A stretch of 52,390 bases of DNA from Chloroflexota bacterium (GCA_016838895.1 JAEKNU010000026.1:1-52390); one strand, 5' to 3'. Positions 34,603 through 44,503 are shown, numbered from the stretch's first letter. The notes: generated from the letters alone by a model not told the origin. A program made the numbers and translations.

Positions 34603-34662
34603 TTGTTGTCATTACGCATCGCAGCCACATTTCCCCCGACACTTCCCAATCATTAGGCAAGG

Positions 34663-35145
34663 TTAGCGAAAACGACCATCCGAGCTTTTGGTCACAACAG
34701 CATCTTTACGTTCCTGCAGCCAGCCCAGACGTATACCTGATAAATCACCATCAAAATCGGGGACGTAAGGTTTGATATCCAATAATGGCGAGCCATCCAG
34801 CATATCCACGTTTTCAATTTCGAGGATATTCTTATATACGCTTTGTAACCTGACAACGGATAGTCCAATCGGGTTTGGTCTTTTGGGTGCACGGGTAGCA
34901 AACACACCATGGGGTTCTGCATCCAAAAAAGGTGTTACTGTCAATTGGCTTTCTTGTACCTTATGAAAATAATACAACAAGATAATATGAGAAAATCCTT
35001 CCAGATCTTTTAATCCTGGGAGGAATTTTTCATACAGATCAATACTTCCCTTAATTCCTGCAGCACCGGCAGGCTGAATAGGCATATTTTCAATGGTTTT
35101 AAATGGCGTATGAATCATGCCAATTGAATCTAACGTTATTTCCAT
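34663..35145 (-). CDS. trmO: tRNA (adenine37-N6)-methyltransferase TrmO
   Basis: A 160-aa member of the TrmO/TsaA (UPF0066) family, which methylates N6-threonylcarbamoyladenosine at tRNA position 37 using SAM. Motifs seen: SIGMIHTPF at the start, LKDLEGFSHIILLYYFH, RAPKRPNPIGLSVVRL and DGSPLLDIKPYVPDFD. GAGG upstream of the ATG. Probably monocistronic. Confidence 0.92.
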   Translation of the reverse strand: MEITLDSIGMIHTPFKTIENMPIQPAGAAGIKGSIDLYEKFLPGLKDLEGFSHIILLYYFHKVQESQLTVTPFLDAEPHGVFATRAPKRPNPIGLSVVRLQSVYKNILEIENVDMLDGSPLLDIKPYVPDFDGDLSGIRLGWLQERKDAVVTKSSDGRFR

Positions 35146-35180
35146 CTATCCTCTCACAAAATCTATTTCCAATGTTTAAG

Positions 35181-35211
35181 AAAAAACAGGGCAGCATTCA
35201 CTACCCTGCCC
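35181..35211 (-). terminator. Terminator of the aldo/keto reductase gene
   Basis: GGGCAG (35189-35194) and CTGCCC (35206-35211) with an 11-base loop; on the minus strand the stem is followed by TGTTTTTT. Confidence 0.8.
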
Positions 35212-35229
35212 ATTATAATCACATCTGAC

Positions 35230-36201
35230 CTATTGCGGTTTATTTTCCAGAATATCCTCAATACGGTTCAGCACATCATCTGTCAATTGAGAAATAACAT
35301 CCAACGATTTTAAATTATCCTCTAATTGCTCCACTCGACTGGCACCAGTGATAACGGTACTGACATTCGGGTTCTTTAAAATCCAAGCTAACGCCATACG
35401 ATTCAATGGCACGCCCAAATCATCAGCCACAACCTGCAATTTCTTCACTTTTGCAATCGTCACCGGATTGGTCACGTGTTCATGCAGCCATTCATACCCT
35501 GGTAATGCCGCACGTGATCCTACCGGGATGCCATTGTTATACTTGCCAGTCAACATCCCGGATGCCAATGGGCTCCAGGTTGTGCTGCCAATGCCATAAT
35601 CTTTAAAGATACGAGCAAACTCTTTCTCGAATCGTTCACGGAAAAACATATTATATTGTGGTTGTTCCATGATGGGTTTATGCAAATGATGCTTTTCTGC
35701 GATCTCGATTGCTGAGGCAATTTCGGCTGCTGACCATTCCGAGGTGCCCCAATACATGGCTTTTCCCCATTCAATCAGGTTATGCATTGCCCAAACCGTT
35801 TCCTCAATGGGTGTGTTTGGATCAGCGCGATGACAGAAAACCAGATCCACATAGTCCAGGCCAAAACGCTCCAACGAGCCATTCATACCTTCAATCAAAC
35901 GCTTACGATTAAGCGTATTCTGCTCATTGATATTTTTATGTAATCCCCAATAAAGCTTGGTCGATACCAGATAACTGCCACGCCGCCAGCCTAATTTTTT
36001 TATCGCCGCCCCCATTACCTCTTCGGCTTTTCCGCCAGCGTAAGCTTCCGCATTATCAAAGAAATTGATTCCTGCATCATAGGCTGCCTGCATAGATTTT
36101 GCTGCTGCATCTACATCCACCTGATTATGAAAGGTAATCCATGAGCCATAAGAAAGCGCACTTACCTGTAATCCACTGCGCCCTAAATATCGATATTGCA
36201 T
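35230..36201 (-). CDS. Aldo/keto reductase
   Basis: A 323-aa AKR of the potassium-channel beta-subunit-like branch. The catalytic tetrad is visible: Asp and Tyr in [15 protein letters not shown], Lys in STKLYWG and His in [14 protein letters not shown] binding is expected at [17 protein letters not shown] 36201 follows GGAGG with six-base spacing; an upstream in-frame start lacks support. Substrate unknown. Confidence 0.93.
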   Translation of the reverse strand: MQYRYLGRSGLQVSALSYGSWITFHNQVDVDAAAKSMQAAYDAGINFFDNAEAYAGGKAEEVMGAAIKKLGWRRGSYLVSTKLYWGLHKNINEQNTLNRKRLIEGMNGSLERFGLDYVDLVFCHRADPNTPIEETVWAMHNLIEWGKAMYWGTSEWSAAEIASAIEIAEKHHLHKPIMEQPQYNMFFRERFEKEFARIFKDYGIGSTTWSPLASGMLTGKYNNGIPVGSRAALPGYEWLHEHVTNPVTIAKVKKLQVVADDLGVPLNRMALAWILKNPNVSTVITGASRVEQLEDNLKSLDVISQLTDDVLNRIEDILENKPQ

Positions 36202-36422
36202 TTGTTCCTCCTTGCTGAAAAATGCCATACACATACTTTGATTCTATCAAAGCGGGTATGACGGTTTCAAGTTTTCCAGGAGGTAGATTCATAAGACTTT
36301 TGTTAACAAGGCGGGCAATATACCCTTCCCGGATAAAAATTTTTCTGTTCAAATCGTCTTATAACAATTGGGGATCGCCTTGTATAATGAGATTAGCTAT
36401 TTGTTCTGGGGAGACCATTGCC

Positions 36423-37142
36423 ATGAATGCTGAACAAGCTATCACACCTTTTCAAATTATTTTTGCCAGCCTGATAGTTCTTTTCATCCTGGTCGTTGGC
36501 GTTTATATTATGCTGCAAAGCCGCAAACGTGCAAAAAATGACCAGGTGCTGTCTGCCACGCTGGGATTTCAACCTCTGTCAAAACTGCCCCCTGATGTTT
36601 TAATGCGCGTCAAGGGAGCCTATCAAACATCTACGCGTGTAAAAGTATCCAATGCCGCGCAATTTAAATCAGGAAATGAAGAAATGTACTTGTTTGATAT
36701 TTCCTATCAGAATATGCGCGCCGAAAATGGCGAAGTTGAATATCGAACCATTTGCATGTTAGTACCAAATATCAATCTACCTTTTTTCTTAATGCTCTAT
36801 AAATTTGAAAACGTATACGGCCAGGCTGGCGGACTGATTAATAAAATGTTCCGTATGGCGATCCGTTTTTTGGACATGAAAAAAATTGATTTCAGCCTGC
36901 ACCCCTTATTTGATAAAAAATATCAGCTCTATGGATTTAAGGAAGAAAATATTCGGGCCGTTTTCACCCCACGTCTGTTGATGGATTTATCTGGCACCGA
37001 TCAATGGATTATCCGTGCAGAAGGGGATTGCGTTTGTTTCAATACTTATGACATGCGCCGCGGAAAAATGATCACCCAGCTAGAACTGACTCAACATATT
37101 CAACAGGCTCGCAAATTAGCAGGTTGGCTCTCGGAAAATTAA
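36423..37142 (+). CDS. Single-pass membrane protein of unknown function
   Basis: A 239-aa protein with one N-terminal membrane segment (about residues 9-31) and a soluble alpha/beta region. No family was recognised. GGGGAG at 36408-36413 lies nine bases before the ATG, so this start is preferred to a longer open frame beginning at 36222. A TATAAT (36383-36388) lies upstream without a good -35. It converges on the next gene with four bases between stops. Confidence 0.7.
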   Translation: MNAEQAITPFQIIFASLIVLFILVVGVYIMLQSRKRAKNDQVLSATLGFQPLSKLPPDVLMRVKGAYQTSTRVKVSNAAQFKSGNEEMYLFDISYQNMRAENGEVEYRTICMLVPNINLPFFLMLYKFENVYGQAGGLINKMFRMAIRFLDMKKIDFSLHPLFDKKYQLYGFKEENIRAVFTPRLLMDLSGTDQWIIRAEGDCVCFNTYDMRRGKMITQLELTQHIQQARKLAGWLSEN

Positions 37143-37146
37143 AATC

Positions 37147-37833
37147 TCACCTTTGATACACACTAAATTTTCGAAATCCGACAGCACTGACCTGCTGCAA
37201 TCGTTCAGAGCCTGCACTGAGCAAATAATCCTTACCGTTGCGATGCAAAATAGGGATACGCCACCTTCTGGAAAGAAATACTTCACGCATCTCGGCAGAA
37301 AGCACGGCATAGCTTTCCATCTCATCGGGCCACATGTCAAATAAATGGTCAAACGCTGCCACAAATTCCTGACGGTAGGTGGGTAATACCATGTCCAGGT
37401 TGTTAATCACCCAACAGGTCTCTTCAACTGTCCACTCATATGCCAATCCAATAAAGCGATAATCATCCGTAATATATGGAAAAAAAGGAAATTGGCGGCA
37501 GCTCAATGCGCGATAATTTCGCTGGCACTGTCTGTGTCCCAAACAGGCACCCAACAGCATATACGCGGGCGTAGCGGACTTTAACTCAACAATACGTTCA
37601 GCACATTCAGGACATTCATTGCCCTGCCATAACGCCCATAAATCCGTATTGACGTGCAGGTAATGCCACTCCGCGTCATATAACGCAGGAACAGCCTGGC
37701 AAATATCACAGCAAAAAGGTTTACCGCTCGGGTTATGTTGAGCACATTGCTCGCCACAATCCAGATGGGTAATGGCAGCATTAAATTGATCATACAATTT
37801 ACGGAAATGAACCTGGGGCATCTCATTACTCAT
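37147..37833 (-). CDS. Cysteine-rich protein, possibly YkgJ-like
   Basis: A 228-aa protein with many Cys in its first half: CGEQC, CCDIC, CPEC and CRQFPFFPY. The last resembles the CRxFP ending of YkgJ-type zinc/iron-chelating clusters, but the spacing is not standard. Predicted metal binding only. ATG 37833 lacks a ribosome-binding site, and a TAAAAT sits seven bases before it, suggesting a leaderless message. It diverges from the ABC-F gene. Confidence 0.65.
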   Translation of the reverse strand: MSNEMPQVHFRKLYDQFNAAITHLDCGEQCAQHNPSGKPFCCDICQAVPALYDAEWHYLHVNTDLWALWQGNECPECAERIVELKSATPAYMLLGACLGHRQCQRNYRALSCRQFPFFPYITDDYRFIGLAYEWTVEETCWVINNLDMVLPTYRQEFVAAFDHLFDMWPDEMESYAVLSAEMREVFLSRRWRIPILHRNGKDYLLSAGSERLQQVSAVGFRKFSVYQR

Positions 37834-37934
37834 GGTTTCTATTTTAACCGATCCTACAACAAACCAGGCAAACATTTTCCTTTTTCCCACGAAACAGGGA
37901 ATTCATAGTATATTCTTGGGTTGAGGTATAGCGC

Positions 37935-39740
37935 ATGGCGATGATCAGTTTGCAGGATGTCAGCCTGGGTTTCGGCGGCTTTGACCTGTTAGAAAATGTA
38001 AATTTACAAATCGAAAAAGGCGACTGGATCGGTTTGCTTGGCAGAAACGGCATGGGAAAATCAACCTTGTTGAAACTCCTGCATGGCGATCTATCCCCAC
38101 AAAGCGGCAATGTTAGCCGGCAACAGAAACTGACTACAGCCTATTTACCGCAGGAAGTCCCGTTAGACCTAAACGGCAGCATTCAGCAAATTGTTGAAGA
38201 TGGTTTGCCCGTACAAATTGCACCTCTGGATGATGAAACAGCATGGAAGCGCCAACTCAAGGTTGATAAAATACTTTCCCGTATGCAGCTTGATCCCACA
38301 TTGGATTTCACCACCCTCTCCGCTGGCATGAAGCGCCGCGTTATTCTTGCGCGCGGGTTGGTAAACAACCCGCAGTTATTGCTGCTGGACGAACCCACCA
38401 ACCATCTCGATGTTCAGACCATTCAATGGCTGGAGAACTTCCTCGCTCATTGGGGGGGTACTTTAATTTTTGTCACCCATGATCGTGTCTTTCTGCAAAA
38501 AATGGCCAATCGCATTATTGAACTGGATCGCGGAAAAATATATGACTGGGATTGTAACTACTCCACTTTTCTGGAACGTAAAGAAGCCATGCTGGAAGCA
38601 GAATTAACCCAACAGGCTTTATTTGACAAGAAACTGGCCCAGGAAGAAACCTGGATTCGTCAGGGCATTCAAGCGCGCCGTACCCGCAATGAAGGCCGTG
38701 TGCGCGCCTTGATGCGCTTGCGGGATATCCGTGCTGAACGTCGTGAACAATCCGGTAAGGTAAATCTGCAAATTCAAAAAGAACGCCGCTCCGGGAGTCT
38801 GGTGATCGAAGCGCAAAACATTTTCTATCAATATGAGCAAATACCCATCGTAAATGATTTCTCTCTGACGGTGCAGCGCGGCGACAAAATCGGTATCGTT
38901 GGCCCAAACGGCTGCGGAAAAACCACTCTGTTGCGATTGTTAATCGGTGATTTAAAACCTCAATCGGGTTCTGTACAATTGGGTACAAATCTGGAAATAT
39001 CCTATTTTGACCAGCTGCGCAGCCAATTGGATGAACATAAATCCGTATTGGATAATGTCGGTGAAGGCCGTGATACCATCACGGTGAATGGGCATGATCG
39101 CAATATTATCAGCTATCTTGAGGATTTCCTCTTCAGTCGTGAGCGAGTACATGCACCCATCAGTGCCCTTTCAGGTGGTGAGCGAAACCGCCTGCTGTTA
39201 GCCAGAATTCTGGCAAAACCAGCCAATTTGTTGGTGCTGGATGAACCCAGTAATGACCTGGACATTGAAACGCTCGAGATACTGGAAGATTTACTATTGG
39301 CCTACAGCGGCACATTGTTAATTGTCAGTCATGACCGGTCTTTCCTTAATAATCTGGTTACCAGTATTATTGTGCTGGACGGTAAAGGAAACCTGACACT
39401 TTTCAATGGTAATTATGAGGATTGGCTCCAGACTCAAGCAACAACCCAGGAAAACTCACTTTCTTCAAAACATGAAAAATCAGCTCCAAAAGAAAAGAAA
39501 AAACAAAATGATATACCTCGTCCACGAAAACAGAGCTTCAAGGAAAAACAGGAACTGGCAGCTATACCGGAACAAATCGAATCCCTGGAAAAGGAACAAG
39601 CTGATCTAAATCAAGCGATCACTGATCCAGCTTTTTATCAACAGGAAAGTGAAACCATCAGCACTGTTGTTGTTCGATTGAGTGAAATAGAAGCATTATT
39701 GGCCAAAGCATATCAACGATGGTCCGAGTTGGAAGAATAG
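37935..39740 (+). CDS. ABC-F family ATPase
   Basis: A 601-aa protein with two ABC ATPase domains on one chain and no membrane segments. First domain: GRNGMGKS near residue 36 and signature LSAGMKRR. Second: GPNGCGKT near 322 and signature LSGGERNR. A linker near 210-290 (RTRNEGRVRALMRLRDIR) and a C-terminal charged coiled coil (about 510-601) match Uup-like ABC-F factors, which act on ribosomes or DNA. GAGG lies nine bases before the ATG. Confidence 0.93.
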   Translation: MAMISLQDVSLGFGGFDLLENVNLQIEKGDWIGLLGRNGMGKSTLLKLLHGDLSPQSGNVSRQQKLTTAYLPQEVPLDLNGSIQQIVEDGLPVQIAPLDDETAWKRQLKVDKILSRMQLDPTLDFTTLSAGMKRRVILARGLVNNPQLLLLDEPTNHLDVQTIQWLENFLAHWGGTLIFVTHDRVFLQKMANRIIELDRGKIYDWDCNYSTFLERKEAMLEAELTQQALFDKKLAQEETWIRQGIQARRTRNEGRVRALMRLRDIRAERREQSGKVNLQIQKERRSGSLVIEAQNIFYQYEQIPIVNDFSLTVQRGDKIGIVGPNGCGKTTLLRLLIGDLKPQSGSVQLGTNLEISYFDQLRSQLDEHKSVLDNVGEGRDTITVNGHDRNIISYLEDFLFSRERVHAPISALSGGERNRLLLARILAKPANLLVLDEPSNDLDIETLEILEDLLLAYSGTLLIVSHDRSFLNNLVTSIIVLDGKGNLTLFNGNYEDWLQTQATTQENSLSSKHEKSAPKEKKKQNDIPRPRKQSFKEKQELAAIPEQIESLEKEQADLNQAITDPAFYQQESETISTVVVRLSEIEALLAKAYQRWSELEE

Positions 39741-39862
39741 TCATACAATTTATATGCTAGTAATTATGGGGGAGAAACAAAAAATAATTTCATCCTATCT
39801 TTATTGCATGCGGATTGAAATGGGTGTTTAATAATATTAACCCATTGAATTGAGATTTTCCT

Positions 39863-41071
39863 ATGTCAGATTTATTGATAGCACGGCAACCGATTTTTAA
39901 TAGAAACCAGGAAGTTGTAGCATATGAATTGCTATATCGTTCTGTTAAGCATAAAAATAATGCCATCTTTCTGGATGGTGATTTTGCTACAACTCAAGTG
40001 ATCGTGAATACTTTTTCAGATATTGGTTTAAAAGACATCGTAGGAAATAAAATTGCCTTTATTAATATGACACGCAATTTTCTAGTTGGCAATATTCCCA
40101 TTCCTTTTGCTCCAAATCAGGTGATTTTAGAAGTGCTTGAAGATATTGAGATTGATTCAACTGTTATTCAAGGTATTACAGCGTTGTCATTGGATGGGTA
40201 TTCTATTGCGCTAGATGATGTGTTTTCCGAGAAACAAATCGCTCCTTTATTGGATATTGCCAATATTGCCAAAATTGACCTGATGAAAGTAAATCATGAA
40301 GAATTACCTCGATTGGTAACACGATTTCAGCAACACGGTTTGAAAATACTGGCAGAAAAAGTAGAAACTGTTGTCGAATATGAAATGTGCCATCGGCTTG
40401 GTTTTGATCTATTTCAAGGATATTTTTTATGTAGACCTAAAATCGTTAAAGGCAAAAGACATGATTCTTCTCGCCTGATCTTGCTGCGCTCATTAGCCAA
40501 ATTACAGGATCCAGAAGCAACTTTTGAATCGCTGGAAGAAATTATAGGTGCAGATATTAACCTCGGCTACAAACTATTAAACCTGGTTAATTCGGCTTAT
40601 TATTTTATGTCTCACGAAATAAAATCAATTCGTCAGGCGATTGGCATTATTGGTTTTGAACAGTTACGGGGCTGGATTACTTTGCTGTTGATGATGTCGG
40701 TACAAAATAAACCCCATGAATTAACTGTCATTGCATTGCAACGAGCACGGATGTGCGAATTAATTGCTAAAGCAGCACATTATCAATATCCGGAATCATA
40801 CTTTTTAGCTGGTATGTTGACAGTATTAGATGCGTTAATGGATATGCCCATGTCTGAAATTATTGAGAAGCTGCCATTGAGCCAGGAAATTGTAGATGGA
40901 TTGTTGTATCGTGAAGGGCGTATTGGCAAAGTATTGGATGCTATTATGTCCTATGAACGAGGGGAAATGGGCGCAATATTTGCAACGGATATCAACACTG
41001 CAATCATTAAAAACATCTTTCTCGATTCGATCAAGTGGGTAAATGAAGTTTTGGTAAAAGTCCAAGAATAA
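39863..41071 (+). CDS. EAL-HDOD signalling protein
   Basis: A 402-aa protein. The N-terminal EAL-like domain (about residues 1-200) starts with LIARQPIFNRNQEVVAYELL, and its signature reads EVLE in place of EAL, with LDDVF further on, so c-di-GMP hydrolysis is doubtful. The HDOD domain (about 205-400) has INLGYKLLNLVNSAYY and QAIGIIGFEQLRGWI. This YuxH-like layout is linked to regulation rather than catalysis. The ribosome-binding site is weak. Confidence 0.9.
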   Translation: MSDLLIARQPIFNRNQEVVAYELLYRSVKHKNNAIFLDGDFATTQVIVNTFSDIGLKDIVGNKIAFINMTRNFLVGNIPIPFAPNQVILEVLEDIEIDSTVIQGITALSLDGYSIALDDVFSEKQIAPLLDIANIAKIDLMKVNHEELPRLVTRFQQHGLKILAEKVETVVEYEMCHRLGFDLFQGYFLCRPKIVKGKRHDSSRLILLRSLAKLQDPEATFESLEEIIGADINLGYKLLNLVNSAYYFMSHEIKSIRQAIGIIGFEQLRGWITLLLMMSVQNKPHELTVIALQRARMCELIAKAAHYQYPESYFLAGMLTVLDALMDMPMSEIIEKLPLSQEIVDGLLYREGRIGKVLDAIMSYERGEMGAIFATDINTAIIKNIFLDSIKWVNEVLVKVQE

Positions 41072-41092
41072 AACATAATAAAAATTTCCTGT

Positions 41093-41125
41093 TTGCAATA
41101 TATCACATTTCTATGTATAATACAT
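41093..41125 (+). promoter_or_regulatory. PadR promoter with overlapping operator-like palindrome
   Basis: TTGCAA (41093-41098), 17 bases, TATAAT (41116-41121). A perfect dyad ATGTAT-A-ATACAT (41113-41125) covers the -10 exactly, the right place for autorepression by the PadR protein encoded next. Confidence 0.7.
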
Positions 41126-41153
41126 CTATATTCGATGCATAGAGGAGTGTGGT

Positions 41154-41468
41154 ATGAATATCAAAGGCACTTTACCCTTACTAATCATGCAATGTGTTTC
41201 CTATGAAGCCAAACATGGCTATCAGATTGCCCAACAAATTAAACAGAAATCTGAAGGTGTGCTTGATTTCAAAGAAGGCACACTGTACCCTACCCTTCAT
41301 AAGCTCCAGGCAAATGGTTATCTGAAATCATTCTCCGAAGAAATAAAAGGCAGAACACGTCATTACTATCAACTGACCAGCAATGGTGCCAAATTTTTGG
41401 AAGAAGAACGCAAAGAATGGAATCAAGTCGTCAAAGCAGTTTCTTTGGCCTTGGAGCAATCCATATGA
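41154..41468 (+). CDS. PadR family transcriptional regulator
   Basis: A 104-aa winged-helix regulator: YEAKHGYQIAQQI, then FKEGTLYPTLHKLQANGYLKS and GRTRHYYQLTSNGAKFL, the standard PadR core without a long effector domain. AGGAG precedes the ATG. Its stop overlaps the next gene (ATGA). Predicted repressor of its own two-gene operon. Confidence 0.93.
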   Translation: MNIKGTLPLLIMQCVSYEAKHGYQIAQQIKQKSEGVLDFKEGTLYPTLHKLQANGYLKSFSEEIKGRTRHYYQLTSNGAKFLEEERKEWNQVVKAVSLALEQSI

Positions 41469-42328
41469 AATCAAGTAAACGACAAAATGAATTCAGTCAT
41501 TGGTTGGATCATGTCACTGACAATATCATCGAACCCGCGCGAACCCAAACCCGCCAGGAATTAGAAAACCACTATCTGGACACCACTGAGGAACAGCTAG
41601 CTCGTGGAGTTTCCGTACAAGAAGCCCATATCTTAGCCATGGCTGCCCTGGGTGATGCCGGAGAAGTCGCACTGGAAATGCAAAGTGTTCACTTTTCAGC
41701 ACGCCGCGCACTGTGGGTGTTATTTGCCTGTTTGGCATATCCAATTTCTCTTTTTGTACTCCAGTCTATGTACAAATTTCTCTCTTTTCAAATGATTACC
41801 ATTATCGCCACAATCATCACATCGATCATCATTGTGTTTGTTGTATTATCAATAAAAAAATTACTGCAGCCATTTCATGGAGATTTAGACCGCCCAATAC
41901 AATTACTTTTTTTCAGTCAGGTGATGTGGGCATTATGTCCAATTATCAGCTATATAATTTATGGCGAATTGCCATTAATGAACAATCAGGGAGGAGTGTA
42001 CTTGAACATGTCTACGCTGGGGTCAGCTATCTTAAATGTTGCCATGTTAATCTCAGAATTACTGAGCGGCACTGCCTGTATATGGTTGGGCGGCAAACTA
42101 TTACGTCAGCAGTCTAAATTAATTTTTGTCAGCGGGATTGTATTAACCATAATTGGCCTATTTACGATCATATTGTGCGCCATGATTGTGATTAACAACC
42201 AGTTGGCTGCAGCAGTTATTTCATCCTTAAACTATGTGCTGGTAACCATTGTTCTTTCTTTGTTAGGTTTTTTCTTCTTCAGAGTCTTCAGTCATGGATA
42301 TCATCCACCAATGGAGACTGCTTCATAA
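41465..42328 (+). CDS. HAAS/permease-prefix-like membrane protein
   Basis: A 287-aa protein. The N-terminal soluble domain (about residues 1-75: FSHWLDHVTDNI, then ARGVSVQEAHILAMAALGD) matches the HAAS-like domain often encoded after PadR genes. Five or six membrane segments follow. Start overlaps the PadR stop by four bases. Likely sensor or partner in a PadR-controlled envelope response; function inferred from the pairing only. Confidence 0.8.
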   Translation: MKSSKRQNEFSHWLDHVTDNIIEPARTQTRQELENHYLDTTEEQLARGVSVQEAHILAMAALGDAGEVALEMQSVHFSARRALWVLFACLAYPISLFVLQSMYKFLSFQMITIIATIITSIIIVFVVLSIKKLLQPFHGDLDRPIQLLFFSQVMWALCPIISYIIYGELPLMNNQGGVYLNMSTLGSAILNVAMLISELLSGTACIWLGGKLLRQQSKLIFVSGIVLTIIGLFTIILCAMIVINNQLAAAVISSLNYVLVTIVLSLLGFFFFRVFSHGYHPPMETAS

Positions 42329-42345
42329 TACGAACTAGCACAACG

Positions 42346-42380
42346 AAAAACCGCCTGAATAAATCAGGCGGTTCTTTTCT
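42346..42380. terminator. Bidirectional terminator
   Basis: AACCGCCTGA (42349-42358) and TCAGGCGGTT (42364-42373), five-base loop; CTTTTCTT follows on plus and TTTTT on minus. Serves both the PadR operon and the converging C_GCAxxG gene. Confidence 0.9.
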
Positions 42381-42391
42381 TAACTGTATCA

Positions 42392-42829
42392 TTATTCAAT
42401 TTCGATCAGATCAACAACCATATTGGTGGCGTCTTCCACCATTTGGTGACATTTTAGAATTAACTGGTTTTCGTTGAAATGAGCCTGCCCCTCAGGCGTA
42501 TTAAAATCCGAATGCACCAGCGCTGCACAACATGTGGAACCATATTTTTCCGTGAATTGATTCAAGAAAATCTTTTCAACTTGGTACAGTTTATCAACAG
42601 GTTGATCCGCCTTTTGGCGGCCACAAGCTAATCCCAGCCCTAAAACACCTCCGGCAACTGCGCCGCATAGTCCGCCAGTACGCGCCATGCCGCTGCAGAA
42701 ACCACTGGCAATTGAGGGAATCAGATCACTTTCAATGCCTTGTTGTTCTGCCACAGCCAGTAAAACACTTTCGGCACATTTATAACCGGACAAGAAATGT
42801 TGACGTGCATTTTCACCTGTTGTTGTCAT
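42392..42829 (-). CDS. C_GCAxxG_C_C family protein
   Basis: A 145-aa protein of the PF09719 type, with Cys in GYKCAES, GFCSGMARTGGLCGAVAGG, STCCAALV and LKCHQ. The conserved Cys are thought to bind a metal or redox cofactor; several members occur in anaerobes. AGGAG lies seven bases before the ATG. It follows the MFS gene with a 24-base gap, so the two are likely one operon. Confidence 0.9.
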   Translation of the reverse strand: MTTTGENARQHFLSGYKCAESVLLAVAEQQGIESDLIPSIASGFCSGMARTGGLCGAVAGGVLGLGLACGRQKADQPVDKLYQVEKIFLNQFTEKYGSTCCAALVHSDFNTPEGQAHFNENQLILKCHQMVEDATNMVVDLIEIE

Positions 42830-42853
42830 AAAGCACTCCTAAAAAGTTATGGA

Positions 42854-44182
42854 CTAGGCTTCTTGAACAGCGGGAATATAATCATTAATTTCCTTTTCAT
42901 CGAGTTCTCCATCATTACTGGTGATGAAGCGCTTTTGCTTTCCCAATCTACCATGCAATACAACAAAGCTAAGCGCAGCCACTGCACATAAGAACCCACC
43001 AATATACCATAAGAAGTTCGGATTATAATTATCCAGAATAATACCAGCCAGTGTTGGGCTGACAGTTGCAGGTATCATCCAGATCAGACCAAAAGCTGCC
43101 ATATAGCGACCGCGCATTGCTTCAGGAGCAAAATTTGCAGCCAGAGTCTGCATGGTAGGCATATTAACCATCTCTCCAATGGTAATGATCACAACTGCAG
43201 CAATAAAGAACCAGTAATTTGAAAAAATACCAAACATGGAAAAGCCAATCATATAGAAGAATGTACCTAAGGCCATCATCAAAAATGGCGGGCGTTTCTT
43301 AATCACTCGCGTTGTATAGAACTGGAAAATAATAACCGTAATTGCGCTAGAGGTTAATAAAAATCCATATCCTTGCGGGGCAATATTGTGTACATCGCGG
43401 AGGTATACCGAAAGCGAATTGTACATTTGCTGATAAACCATACCCATCAACATACCCGCCATGAGAAATGCCACAAAAGCTTTATCTTTCAAAACCTGAC
43501 CATAACCGACAAAGGTTTGCAGTAAACTCTGGCGTTCTTCGTCTTCTCTTGCTTCCGGTTTGGTTTCTGCAATAAGTCGGTAGAACAGGAATGCGACGAA
43601 ACAACTGATTACTGCATCGGAGATAAATAGAACCAGGTAAGAGCGGTTGGCCACAAATCCACCTATGGATGGTCCGATAATCCAGGACATATTGGCAACC
43701 ACGCGCAAAATACCAAACCCCTCCTGGCGCTGTTTTTCATCCAGTATATCGGCAATCATGGCATTATGCGCCGGACCGGCCACATCAGAAAGTAATCCAA
43801 TAATAATTGCTAATGGGATTAGCATGGCAAATTCATTGACAAATGCCAACGACAAAGTACTCAACGCAGAAAAGACCAGACCGAAAATGATGATTTTTCT
43901 GCGGCCAAATTTATCAGTTAAAGCACCACCAATAAAACCGCCAATTAATCCAAAGAAGGCAAATAAACCTAGTACATATCCAGCTTCAGTCATACCCACA
44001 CTAAATTTCTCGGTAATATACAGTGAGAAAAATGGAAAAAGCATGGTGCCGCCAATACGATCAATAAAAGATACGGCAACAATGAGCCAGAATTTTCGCG
44101 GGAATTCATTGTAGATATTTTTTAGTCGCTGAATAACCCTGAAGATAGGTGATCCAACTTTGTTCTGCATATTTTGATCCAA
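42854..44182 (-). CDS. MFS transporter
   Basis: A 442-aa major facilitator with 12 membrane segments. The loop 2-3 motif GGALTDKFGRRKIIIFG is present, as is a central cytoplasmic loop (ETKPEAREDEERQS). Drug- or metabolite-efflux-like; substrate unknown. The TTG at 44182 is preferred: AAGGAAGG lies five bases before it. An ATG at 44170 and a GTG at 44200 are alternatives. First gene of a likely operon with the C_GCAxxG gene. Confidence 0.9.
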   Translation of the reverse strand: MDQNMQNKVGSPIFRVIQRLKNIYNEFPRKFWLIVAVSFIDRIGGTMLFPFFSLYITEKFSVGMTEAGYVLGLFAFFGLIGGFIGGALTDKFGRRKIIIFGLVFSALSTLSLAFVNEFAMLIPLAIIIGLLSDVAGPAHNAMIADILDEKQRQEGFGILRVVANMSWIIGPSIGGFVANRSYLVLFISDAVISCFVAFLFYRLIAETKPEAREDEERQSLLQTFVGYGQVLKDKAFVAFLMAGMLMGMVYQQMYNSLSVYLRDVHNIAPQGYGFLLTSSAITVIIFQFYTTRVIKKRPPFLMMALGTFFYMIGFSMFGIFSNYWFFIAAVVIITIGEMVNMPTMQTLAANFAPEAMRGRYMAAFGLIWMIPATVSPTLAGIILDNYNPNFLWYIGGFLCAVAALSFVVLHGRLGKQKRFITSNDGELDEKEINDYIPAVQEA

Positions 44183-44247
44183 AATAACCTTCCTTTCCAC
44201 ACATCATCAACAATGATGTTAGCTGCAATTTATGAATGAAATAAAAG

Positions 44248-44263
44248 CTGTATCATGGTACAG
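44248..44263. promoter_or_regulatory. Operator-like dyad upstream of the MFS gene
   Basis: CTGTATCATGGTACAG: arms CTGTA/TACAG with a near-palindromic centre; outer bases extend it to AGCTGTA/TACAGCT. It sits 65 bases before the MFS start in a 331-base divergent gap that has no other gene. Confidence 0.4.
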
Positions 44264-44482
44264 CTGCATCGGCATTTTAACCTGTTTCCAGAGATCTTAA
44301 TATAACAAACCTTCTGCGGAAATCCTACCCGTCTTTAGACTGGTTTTTTCTATATAAAGTGGACAGGTTGATGATTTTCTCATAATATCTGGAATAATTC
44401 AAATTTACCTCCATAATCCTTCCCGAATTAATTCACATTTCGTTCACAATTGTTTGGCAAAATACAAATAGACAAATAACGG

Positions 44483-44503
44483 TTTGCTTACCGTATAAGC
44501 AAA
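44483..44503 (+). promoter_or_regulatory. Inverted repeat touching a ribosome-binding site
   Basis: TTTGCTTA (44483-44490), five bases, TAAGCAAA (44496-44503). The second arm reaches the AAGGAG at 44503-44508 that serves the ATG at 44514, so it could be an operator or a translation-modulating hairpin. Confidence 0.4.

Noticed and set aside
36222..36422. 67-codon upstream extension of the membrane protein at 36423
   Set aside because: It overlaps the ribosome-binding region and promoter space of the divergent aldo/keto reductase gene. The start at 36423 has its own GGGGAG and begins just before the membrane segment.
38515..38988. 157-codon antisense frame within the ABC-F gene
   Set aside because: Fully inside a well-conserved gene, with no signal or domain of its own.
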